54,452 bases of DNA from Jiella pacifica (GTDB lineage Bacteria > Pseudomonadota > Alphaproteobacteria > Rhizobiales > Rhizobiaceae). The notes under the pieces were generated by a model that was not told where the DNA came from, searched no databases, and saw only the letters and a program-made list of their open reading frames with translations. Of the stretch, positions 7,073 through 14,377 are shown piece by piece. The translations under genes and the position numbers were made by a program. The stretch spans positions 1 to 54,452 of the forward strand of contig NZ_JAAAMG010000030.1 in NCBI RefSeq assembly GCF_010500815.1. The letters run 5' to 3'. Position 1 is the stretch's first letter. Each line of letters opens with the position of its first letter.

Positions 7073-8113
7073 TCAGCGCGAAGAGGAAGGCTCTGCCGAT
7101 GGCGCGGCGGAAGCTTTGAACTGCCCTCGCAGAGCGGCGTTCTCCGCACGAAGCGTGTCGATCTGCATCTGCAGGCTTTGGGTAAGTTCATCTAGACGCT
7201 GCACGTCGCTCTCCAGATCGCCGGCTTTTAGCGCAGGGACCATACCCTCGGCCATCCAAAGACCATAGGCATTCTGCATAAAGCTACGGTTCGTATAGAT
7301 TTCGCTCAGCATGATTAGTCCAAAGGTTACTACGAGGGTCAATGCCGCTATAAGACCAAAACGCTGAAGTTCTTTGACGCGATCGAACGCTGCGTCGGCT
7401 TTTTTCTCGACGCGCCGAACGAAGGGGCGGATTGAGCTGCGGATCAGTACAGACCGCTGCTTATAGTCGTCAAAGGCTGCCTTATCGAGCCATTTCTTGC
7501 CATCGGAGATCGCTTTGTAGGTGGGGTAGTCACCGTAGGGCGACGGGCGGTCCTGATCGTAAGTTGTGCGAGTGAACTCGATCCAGATGAACCCATCATC
7601 CTCATGGATGTAGTAGTGCTCTGAGGTCAAGTTGTGCAGCGGGATTAACAGCCGGCCGCGAAACCCAGGATCAACGAGCGGTCCTGTTCCCAGCAGCAAG
7701 CCGCGGTGGACATGCTTTATTTGCAAATTGAAGCGAGCCGCAATGTAGCGGGGCAAACGGAACTGCACGCCACTTTCAACGAAGACAATCTCGTTTGCCG
7801 GTATTTTAAGGTAGCCGTCCTTGTTTCGTCGGAGTTCTTTTATACCTTCCTTGCCGTAGATGTACGCCTTCTTGCCAATGCAATCTTCGTAGGAAGCATG
7901 CTTCAATTTTTTTTTCGTGCCGTAAAAAGGTGTGACCATGGCGGTTCGACGCACGTACTCGACGATGTCGTCCGCAGATAGAAGCGAGGGATGGATCTTG
8001 CGTTCTCGGCCGTCGTGGAATGGGTCCTCCTCAAAGAACCTCTTCGATAACTTATCGGCCTCGTCGTCGGTCCACGAGAGTTCGAAAGGCTCGAAATTGG
8101 ATTGACCAGTCAT
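7073..8113 (-). CDS. Membrane-anchored dCTP-deaminase/dUTPase-fold protein
   Basis: A 346-residue protein starting at ATG 8113, two bases after the PurZ-like stop; longer starts overlap that gene. Residues about 100-180 carry the trimeric dCTP deaminase/dUTPase signature: a hydrophobic strand, then GLLLGTGPLVDPGFRG (138-153) and LLIPLHNL (155-162). In bona fide dCTP deaminases the strand after DPG(W/F)xG contains the catalytic Glu (LEFYN); here the aligned position is Pro (IPLHN). Deaminase activity is therefore doubtful and a nucleotide-binding or sensing role is possible. A single membrane helix spans about 252-270 and a coiled coil about 300-332. The product probably sits on the inner membrane face as an oligomer. 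It is the third gene of the four-gene operon 11081-6336. Confidence 0.7.
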   Translation of the reverse strand: MTGQSNFEPFELSWTDDEADKLSKRFFEEDPFHDGRERKIHPSLLSADDIVEYVRRTAMVTPFYGTKKKLKHASYEDCIGKKAYIYGKEGIKELRRNKDGYLKIPANEIVFVESGVQFRLPRYIAARFNLQIKHVHRGLLLGTGPLVDPGFRGRLLIPLHNLTSEHYYIHEDDGFIWIEFTRTTYDQDRPSPYGDYPTYKAISDGKKWLDKAAFDDYKQRSVLIRSSIRPFVRRVEKKADAAFDRVKELQRFGLIAALTLVVTFGLIMLSEIYTNRSFMQNAYGLWMAEGMVPALKAGDLESDVQRLDELTQSLQMQIDTLRAENAALRGQFKASAAPSAEPSSSR

Positions 8114-8115
8114 GG

Positions 8116-9159
8116 TCAAGCGAACATCCGAGTTCTGTCGACAACCGAATAAGGATCGAAGCCAAGCCAACTTACTGGACGACCTATCCATGCCTCAACG
8201 TCCGTTACGAAACGTCTGGCGGCTCCAGACTGCAAGTTCAGCTCTTCGGCGGGTCCAACGTAATCTAGGTGGTTCAATACGAGTCGATGAGGAGCATTGA
8301 CCATGATTGCCTTACGAGCGAGCTCCACGTCGAACTCGCCGACACGGCGCAACTTCTTCGTGACAGTAGTATATTCCCGAATATCATCTGATCTGCCGGT
8401 GCGCTCGGCGATTCGTTGCCACGTCGTCTCGCGAGAAAGGGGGCCGGACTCACCTGCCACTCGGATTGGGAAGCTTCGAAGCACGAGCACAACATCATCA
8501 ACATGTGCGATGCCGATTCCCGCTTCGGAAAGAGCCGCCGCGGCCGTCGTCGAGCGAGCCGTCGCCTTCGGCCAGATGCCCCCATCAAGCAACGATAGGC
8601 CGAAGCCTTGGGAGCCTTCAATTACGACGCGGTCTCCGCGCCGCAGTATGTCGTCTAAAACTGTAGAGGTGTCCCGGATCATTGGCTCAAGTTGACCCTG
8701 GAATTGAGCATGCACGGCAACGAGGGGAAAGTTTTCAGCGGTGCGGGCTACGCTTGCCATGACAGCGGCTCCGACACCAGATCCAGTCGATCCGATCCGG
8801 CCCGTGAGGTTTGAAGATTGCTCCCACGCTCGATGCTGGTCCGTGATGATGTTCGCGAACGGATGGATATGGATGCGGTCCTCGGGAAAGCTGAGCGCGT
8901 CAATCTCGCTTCTCAGAAGCTCAATGTCGATGTACGAACCCGCTGGAAACACAACGTCCACGTTTAGGTCTACACAGGCCGCCGGCATCTGACGTAGGGC
9001 CCATCTGCGCCCGTGGCGATCGTAGGCTGTATGGCCGGAGTTCGGCCCCCCAACCCGGACTACCGTCGATCGACCGTCGGCGCGCCGGACAATCTCTAGC
9101 GCGACTTTTCCCTTTCCCTCGGATCCAAATTGGCCCCCAACAACTATCGAGACAGGCAT
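8116..9159 (-). CDS. PurZ-like short adenylosuccinate synthetase homologue
   Basis: A 347-residue protein, well short of bacterial PurA (~430) but like archaeal PurA and phage PurZ. P-loop-like GSEGKGK is at 12-18, GGPNSGHT with His43 at 37-44, IGSTGSGVG at 122-130, EGSQGFGLSL from 181, and the aspartate-binding loop TTVTKKLRRVG at 264-274. PurA uses an Asp at position 13 (WGDEGKGK) to activate IMP; here it is Ser13, the change I recall as typical of PurZ, which joins aspartate to dGMP on the way to 2-aminoadenine. The guanine-specificity motif TKLD is NHLD (296-299) and the GPFPTE motif is degraded. The gene overlaps the upstream fusion gene by 16 bp and nearly abuts the next. A housekeeping PurA role is unlikely. 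The true substrate (dGMP or another NMP) is unknown. Confidence 0.75.
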   Translation of the reverse strand: MPVSIVVGGQFGSEGKGKVALEIVRRADGRSTVVRVGGPNSGHTAYDRHGRRWALRQMPAACVDLNVDVVFPAGSYIDIELLRSEIDALSFPEDRIHIHPFANIITDQHRAWEQSSNLTGRIGSTGSGVGAAVMASVARTAENFPLVAVHAQFQGQLEPMIRDTSTVLDDILRRGDRVVIEGSQGFGLSLLDGGIWPKATARSTTAAAALSEAGIGIAHVDDVVLVLRSFPIRVAGESGPLSRETTWQRIAERTGRSDDIREYTTVTKKLRRVGEFDVELARKAIMVNAPHRLVLNHLDYVGPAEELNLQSGAARRFVTDVEAWIGRPVSWLGFDPYSVVDRTRMFA

Positions 9160-11081
9160 GACCCACCTTTCATAACGATAGTAACGAGGTTTCTAGCCTC
9201 GACTGCAACGGCGTCGCGTGTCCTGTAGTTTAGGAATCGGCAGTGCGCAAGCTCACTTAGCGTCCCGATCCCGCTCTCCACGTTGCCGCTAGCAGCAACA
9301 TCGAAGTCTCCGTGGGACCGCAGCGCGTACCGCTCCCGCCGCAATGCCTCGTCCGCGTCCACGAAGACGTGGAGATAGGAGCCGCCTGCGTGTTCCGCGA
9401 AGAACGCATGGTCGTCTGCGAAGCGTAGACCGTCAACGACAACCCGCTCGGCGCCTCCAACGCGGGCGAGGGTGCGCCCGGCAAGCCATCGCTGCCGTCC
9501 CGTCCGGTTGATCTCCGCACCGAGTCGCTGCCTCTCGAACCGATCCAGAGGAAGACCTCTTGCCCTAAGTTCGTCGTCGATCACTTCGCTAAAGCGAGTG
9601 TAGGCAAAGCCCAATGCCTCTAGTTCGCGCGCAAGCGTCGTCTTGCCTGCGGCGATCGGACCGCTGATGCCGATTAGGAGTCGATGGGGCGCACCGGATA
9701 GCATTGGGATGATCAGCGGGGGCTCGTCCGCCGTTCCCAAAGATTCCGACAATCCCGCCCAGTGAAACGAGCCGACAAGCGCAGATGTCGCTGCGTCGAG
9801 TTCGTCGTGCGTCGCCTCCCCGAAATCACCCTGAAGACCAAACTCCTCTAGACCGAGGCGAAGCCATTCCACGCCAGCGCCCTTGCGAGGTATGCGCATG
9901 ATGTCCTGTGCGGCTCCAGGATAGCTCTCGATCACGGGGACTCCTCGACGTCGGAACTCCTCCGCCAGCACCATTCCACGCGCAGTCAGCTTTTGCATAC
10001 TTGGCAGGAGACAGGGATACACGTTCACACCGCGCCGCTTCAGCTCACGCTCGCACTCCCGCATGATGCCGAACCTCTCGCGTCCCGGATCAGCATCGTC
10101 GACGCTTATCCGACCGGATGGAAGGCAAAGCGGTGAGTCGATTGAGATCAGATCGGGTCTGGAAGACATCGTCCGGTCGATCAGGTCGCGATCAGTAAAA
10201 ATTGTGGAGACTTGGCATTTGTCGCCGTCGAGTAGGCACCAGCCCGAACCACGCGCCTCGGAACCGGTCAGGTCGATGCCAACGATCCGTGCATTTGCAG
10301 CCGGACCTTTGCCAAGCAGAGACTTGAAATCGAGCTGCCGCAAATCGTCGGCCTTTCTCGGCTCGAACGTCGGCAGTTCCTCCGACCCACAAGGGCCTGC
10401 CCATTTCTCGAAGCACACGTCGCCAACGAATAGGTCCGGCGCAACGTCCAAGCAGACGAGTACCCGATCGAGAATCGCTCCCATCGCGGCGATATCGGCA
10501 CGATTGTAACGGACTAGGCTCTCAAGAGCCCCGACGTCTCCACGCACGTAGCGGTGCCAAAGAGTGACGGCCGCAAGTCCATCGATCCCGTTAACGTTCG
10601 TCCGCAATTCAATTCCCAATGCCTTCTCGATCGCCTTCTGCCCGCCCTTCAAACCTGCCCTACGGCAGAGATACATAAGGTCCAGATGGTGCTGCGGCAG
10701 GACGACGTCAGGATATTCCGCGCGCAGAAACCGACTATCAAAGCGAATTCCGTTGAACGTGACGATTGCGACCGCGTTGCGCGCATCTTCGACAAGTGCG
10801 CGATGGCAGTCGCCTTTTACGATCGTTGAGGCACGCCCTTTGTAGGACCAGCCGACTACAGTGATCTCGTCGTAGAAGTGACTCAGCCCCGTCGTCTCGA
10901 CGTCGAGGAACAGCACTTGTTCCGGCCGCTCGGCGCAGGCCGCCAAAAGCGCGGTAAGGTTCGAGGGAAAGCTGGCTCGTCTAACCACCGACGGTGCGGA
11001 TCGCGGAGGACGTACCACTGCCCCGGACGGAGCGGGCCCGTCCAGGTTCGCATCGTCGATCGCCAATCCGAAAAACGACAC
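9144..11081 (-). CDS. DEDD exonuclease - DUF429 - P-loop nucleotide kinase fusion
   Basis: A 645-residue three-domain protein; GTG 11081 is chosen because AGAGGG lies six bases upstream (a TTG at 11114 is possible). Residues 55-210 are an RNase-H-like 3'-5' exonuclease domain of YprB type: LFLDVETTGL (60-63 DVET), TFNGIRFD (110-115) and YNRADIAAMG (192-196). Residues 264-440 are DUF429, a second RNase-H-fold predicted nuclease: IVGIDLTGSEARGSGW, LISIDSPL and HDELDAATSAL. Residues 468-645 are a P-loop kinase of the dephospho-CoA/dNMP kinase type: GISGPIAAGKTT (P-loop 474-481), VVVDGLRF and a lid region rich in Arg (RRERYALRSH). It is the first gene of the operon and overlaps the PurZ-like gene by 16 bp. 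Pairing two nuclease folds with a kinase suggests processing of nucleotides derived from DNA or RNA. Confidence 0.75.
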   Translation of the reverse strand: MSFFGLAIDDANLDGPAPSGAVVRPPRSAPSVVRRASFPSNLTALLAACAERPEQVLFLDVETTGLSHFYDEITVVGWSYKGRASTIVKGDCHRALVEDARNAVAIVTFNGIRFDSRFLRAEYPDVVLPQHHLDLMYLCRRAGLKGGQKAIEKALGIELRTNVNGIDGLAAVTLWHRYVRGDVGALESLVRYNRADIAAMGAILDRVLVCLDVAPDLFVGDVCFEKWAGPCGSEELPTFEPRKADDLRQLDFKSLLGKGPAANARIVGIDLTGSEARGSGWCLLDGDKCQVSTIFTDRDLIDRTMSSRPDLISIDSPLCLPSGRISVDDADPGRERFGIMRECERELKRRGVNVYPCLLPSMQKLTARGMVLAEEFRRRGVPVIESYPGAAQDIMRIPRKGAGVEWLRLGLEEFGLQGDFGEATHDELDAATSALVGSFHWAGLSESLGTADEPPLIIPMLSGAPHRLLIGISGPIAAGKTTLARELEALGFAYTRFSEVIDDELRARGLPLDRFERQRLGAEINRTGRQRWLAGRTLARVGGAERVVVDGLRFADDHAFFAEHAGGSYLHVFVDADEALRRERYALRSHGDFDVAASGNVESGIGTLSELAHCRFLNYRTRDAVAVEARNLVTIVMKGGSCLSR

Positions 11082-11200
11082 TTGATTCCCTCTTTCGCAC
11101 GCTCGTACTGTCAAAAGATGATAGCGTCTAGCCGTCGAATTGGCGACCTCAACGCGTCGTTATACATGAAAAGTGTCGATTCCTGAGCGCTGGAGTGCGT

Positions 11201-11467
11201 ATGTCGTCATATAGTATAGAAGTGGTGCAGAACGCCGATCACAACCCATGCCCCCATGACTACGGTCTGCGCCGATCGGCGTGGATCCGTGCGATGACGC
11301 TCTTGAACCATCTTGGATCCGAGAGCGCGCTTGATGTTGCGGACGCCAGAGCGGATCGAGCGTTCGAACGAGGCGACCACGTCATATGCCGGCGATGGCG
11401 CGACCTGATCGTGGCGATCCATGCGTTGGAGGCAGACGAACCCCGACCCGGCGAGTGCATCCACTAG
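11201..11467 (+). CDS. Small hypothetical protein, alphaproteobacterial type
   Basis: An 88-residue protein with two or three predicted helices: SAWIRAMTLLNHLGSE, DVADARADRAFERGD and CRRWRDLIVAIHALEADEPRPGE. The pattern of a helix, then ARADxAxxxGD, then W...AIxxLE is common in short uncharacterised rhizobial proteins, which supports it being real. It is convergent with rlmJ and overlaps its stop by four bases. No function can be assigned. An in-frame ATG six bases upstream is an alternative start. Confidence 0.5.
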   Translation: MSSYSIEVVQNADHNPCPHDYGLRRSAWIRAMTLLNHLGSESALDVADARADRAFERGDHVICRRWRDLIVAIHALEADEPRPGECIH

Positions 11468-12306
11468 GATCGTTCGCCGCCCCATTCGTTGAAGGCGGGA
11501 CGGACGCTCCACGTGGCGTCGCCATGCCCGAGGATCGTCGAAAGTTCCTCGCAGAGCTCCCGCAACCTGCGATCGAGGGTCCAGGGAGGGTTGCAGATCA
11601 CGAGCCCGCTTCCCGCCAACTCCAGTCCGTTTCGCGCGAAGGGGCAGAACTCGGCTCGGAGCACATCAGCGAAGCCCGCCTCGATTGCCGCGGCCTCAAT
11701 CTCCTTTCCGTTCTCCGATCCTTTAATCGGATACCAGACCACGTAGATGCCGGTCGCCCAGCGACGACGCCCCTTCGCGAGCGCTCTCCCGATGGCCCCC
11801 GTCTCGTCGGTCTTTTCGAATGGGGGATCCACGAAGACCAGTCCTCGCCTCTCGGCAGGCGGTAGGAGTGCCCCGATCGCCTCATAGCCGTTGCGCAGAT
11901 GGACCGAGACACGCGGATCGGATCGGTATCGCCGGCGCAACGCTTCCCCGTCCTCGGGATGAAGCTCGCAGAGGATCAACCGGTCGACGTCGCGCAGCGC
12001 GAGGCGTGTGATCTCAGGAGAACCCGGGTACAGGTTCTCTGCATCAGCTCTAGTCGCCGCCAGGGAAGAGGCATAGCCGGGCGCCGACCGAAGCCCCCCG
12101 TTCTCGAGGCGCTCCACTCCTTCCGCCCTCTCGTTGGTCCGAGCCGCCTCGCGCGATGCCAAATCATAGACGCCGAGGCCGGCATGCGTGTCGAGGACCA
12201 TGAACGGACGAGGTTTGAGGCGCAGCATGTCAAGGACGATCGATAGCGCGGCATGTTTGAAAATCTCGGTATGGTTACCGGCATGAAATGCGTGTCGATA
12301 GTTCAT
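11464..12306 (-). CDS. rlmJ: 23S rRNA (adenine2030-N6)-methyltransferase RlmJ
   Basis: A 280-residue protein of the RlmJ family, which methylates N6 of A2030 in 23S rRNA using S-adenosylmethionine. The start MNYRHAFHAGNHTEIFKHA is the family signature, followed by FMVLDTHAGLGVYDL (SAM-binding motif I), LCELHPED, and FVDPPFEK, the DPP[YF] catalytic loop of N6-adenine methyltransferases. The length matches E. coli RlmJ. It lies between the PurZ-like operon and the ABC-3C system, on the strand of the former but 383 bp upstream of it, so probably transcribed alone. Its presence in an accessory region could mean an extra copy or a core gene between two insertions. Confidence 0.88.
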   Translation of the reverse strand: MNYRHAFHAGNHTEIFKHAALSIVLDMLRLKPRPFMVLDTHAGLGVYDLASREAARTNERAEGVERLENGGLRSAPGYASSLAATRADAENLYPGSPEITRLALRDVDRLILCELHPEDGEALRRRYRSDPRVSVHLRNGYEAIGALLPPAERRGLVFVDPPFEKTDETGAIGRALAKGRRRWATGIYVVWYPIKGSENGKEIEAAAIEAGFADVLRAEFCPFARNGLELAGSGLVICNPPWTLDRRLRELCEELSTILGHGDATWSVRPAFNEWGGERS

Positions 12307-12714
12307 TAGCTCGTTATTTCCTATTTACTTGCATATCACAAATACAGGCTGGTCGATTCCGAAGGTTGGACGGCTGTTTCTTGGATTGGCAAATTTATAT
12401 AATCATGACGATCCAGGAATATATCAAAATACTTGGTTCGGGTGGCGATGAGCCGTAACCGTTTCAAACCAAGCACCCGACGCCTCTTGCTCGCCCTTCC
12501 ATTCTCGCGGTTTAGATATGTTCACTCGGCAGGCACTGACGCATTAAATGTGAATCAAGCCATATGGGGCACGCCAGTTCGCGCGCTTTCCGAGGAGGAG
12601 CAATTTGAGCGCATCTTGACGCTCGACGCGTCCGGCAGTTGGCGTTCCTGCAAGAGTTTTGTAAGACTTAGCCATTGTCCGGCGATGCGGGTCACCGTTA
12701 GGTAAGGATCGGGG
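12307..12714. other. Intergenic region upstream of rlmJ and the ABC-3C operon
   Basis: About 400 bp between divergent genes. The part next to rlmJ (12307-12430) is AT-rich, fitting promoters. A plus-strand frame at 12433-12705 (90 codons, containing GTPVRALSEEEQFERILTLD) is not recognised; it could be a small gene, a remnant, or chance. I see no RNA gene. Confidence 0.35.
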
Positions 12715-13890
12715 TTGGTGGCAATCAACAACACGGCGGCGCCTCAGGCTGCTGGCTACATCCTTCAACTCGAGAGAGCGTTCCATCATCTCGCTCATGC
12801 CGGTGCTGGTGCCGTCGTGGCCGTCGAACATCTGGATGATGTCGCCGTCCAGAAGGACGGGAAGACCTTTCTGCAGGAGCAGGACAAGAGCACGGCCGCC
12901 CCTAGTGCCAGACTGCTTGCTGACCGCAGTAAGGCGATCTGGCGAACACTGGAGATTTGGCTGCTACAGCGCGAGGCGCGGGACGCGGTTCCATGCGTGC
13001 GGTATTTGTTTTTTGTGAACAGGCCTGTCAACACACCAATCGCGACACTGGTGAAGAAGCGGATGCGGCAGGAGGCGACGTCGGCGGACGTTCTGTCCGC
13101 TCTGCGCGAGCAGGGGTTGTCAGGCAAGGACAAGAAAACCGGCCAGGCCCAGGTTCTCATCAACCGGGTCTTACAACGATCCGACGAGGACCTGATCGCT
13201 CTCATTGACCGTATTGAGATCGTTGAGGCCGGCGACCCGGCTGCGGACCGGGCGGCCATGGCCAATGCGCTAGGCCTCAGCCGCCGCGTCAATGCGGAAG
13301 ACATCCTCGATAGTCTCTTCGGGTGGCTGACGCGGCTAGTGCGGGAGGAATGGAGCGCCAGCCGGCCCGGCCTCATCACCCGTGACGCCGTTCTGCTGCA
13401 GAAGGACGCGCTCCAAGACCGTCAGGCGCGTGGCCGTTTCCTACCCAGGGCGGCCTCGGACATCATGGTGTCCGAAGCGGATAGAGCGGGCGCCCTATCG
13501 CGAACTTTTGTTGAACACCTTGGTCGAATCGAAGCGGAGAACGACGACATCATTGACGCTGTCGACCACTTCCTGAAATTCAATATCGAGAAGCACCGGC
13601 TGGTCGTTGAGGGCGAAGTCGCGGACCGGGAATGGCAAGACCGCGGCGAACGCCTGCGAGGTCGTTGGCGGACCTTAATGCGGCGGCGCGCCAGAGAGAT
13701 GAAATTTTTGCCCGCAACGGAAGTCGGGCGGACCATCCTAGCCGACGCGACCTACGAGTATCAAGAACCGCTTGACGGGCAGCCATGTGGCGAAACCTAT
13801 ATGACCTCTGGCCACTACCACCGTCTTGCGGACGAGAACGAGGTCTGGTGGGACCCCACCTACTCTCCGGATCCCCCCTGTGAAGATTGA
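12715..13890 (+). CDS. ABC-3C system effector, PD-(D/E)xK-like nuclease
   Basis: A 391-residue protein, first gene of an ABC-three-component operon. The N-terminus, AAPQAAGYILQLERAFHHLA then VAVEHLDDVAV (Glu38, Asp41/42) and FLQEQDKST (Gln56-x-Lys58), has the order expected for the restriction-endonuclease-like domain seen in DUF4297/Cap4-like effectors: Q/ExE, D, then (E/Q)xK. The remaining 300 residues are mostly helical and probably contact the middle component or ATPase. It would cut DNA when released by the ATPase sensor. The start is TTG 12715 or GTG 12718, with AAGGA just upstream. Its stop overlaps the next gene's GTG by 11 bp. The nuclease call is inferred from spacing of residues, not from a search. 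Confidence 0.65.
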   Translation: MVAINNTAAPQAAGYILQLERAFHHLAHAGAGAVVAVEHLDDVAVQKDGKTFLQEQDKSTAAPSARLLADRSKAIWRTLEIWLLQREARDAVPCVRYLFFVNRPVNTPIATLVKKRMRQEATSADVLSALREQGLSGKDKKTGQAQVLINRVLQRSDEDLIALIDRIEIVEAGDPAADRAAMANALGLSRRVNAEDILDSLFGWLTRLVREEWSASRPGLITRDAVLLQKDALQDRQARGRFLPRAASDIMVSEADRAGALSRTFVEHLGRIEAENDDIIDAVDHFLKFNIEKHRLVVEGEVADREWQDRGERLRGRWRTLMRRRAREMKFLPATEVGRTILADATYEYQEPLDGQPCGETYMTSGHYHRLADENEVWWDPTYSPDPPCED

Positions 13891-14374
13891 TCACGAGGAG
13901 CTTCTCGCCCGAAACCCTGCCCTTGTCTCGCGAGCCTTCTGGCATCTGGCGCACAGTCATGCCGGAGCTGCTCGGGGCGAGCCGCCCATCCTGCCCGTAT
14001 TCTTCGTCAGTGCCGCAATGCTGCTCCACAGAGCCACGGTGACCAAAATTCGGGCGATGCAATTCGACAGCGGACTATTGAAGGCGGTCCCCGAAGAGCC
14101 CGTTCTCCTCACCGGCCTCCAGGGTCGCGTCGAGACGCATGCCGACGCCGCGCTGAAGGCGCTTCAGGTCGCAGTCGCTTCGGGGCTCCTAGCTCGCGAG
14201 GGCGGAGACGGATTTCCTCGATTCCGCGCTATGGGCGGCAGCGCTCTTCCACCGGCCATCCGGGATCTCGACGCCCCGGTCTCCCATATGCTCAGCGCCG
14301 CAAGGCGGTTGGGGACTTGGTTCGCAACGGACGGCTTCGACGCCGTCCGACGTCAACTGAACATAGAGTTCTGA
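13880..14374 (+). CDS. ABC-3C system middle component
   Basis: A 164-residue protein from GTG 13880, overlapping the nuclease gene by 11 bp and ending three bases before the ATPase. It is all-helical with a winged-helix-like C-terminal half: HADAALKALQVAVASGLLAREGGDGFPRF reads as a recognition helix followed by a wing. Position and size fit the middle component that links effector to ATPase in the ABC-3C systems defined by Aravind and colleagues. No enzymatic motif is visible. Confidence 0.65.
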   Translation: MKIDHEELLARNPALVSRAFWHLAHSHAGAARGEPPILPVFFVSAAMLLHRATVTKIRAMQFDSGLLKAVPEEPVLLTGLQGRVETHADAALKALQVAVASGLLAREGGDGFPRFRAMGGSALPPAIRDLDAPVSHMLSAARRLGTWFATDGFDAVRRQLNIEF

Positions 14375-14377
14375 CCT

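Noticed and set aside
8116-9159. Housekeeping adenylosuccinate synthetase purA
   Set aside because: Too short, Asp13 replaced by Ser, TKLD and GPFPTE motifs altered, and located in an operon with nuclease and deaminase-like genes in accessory DNA.
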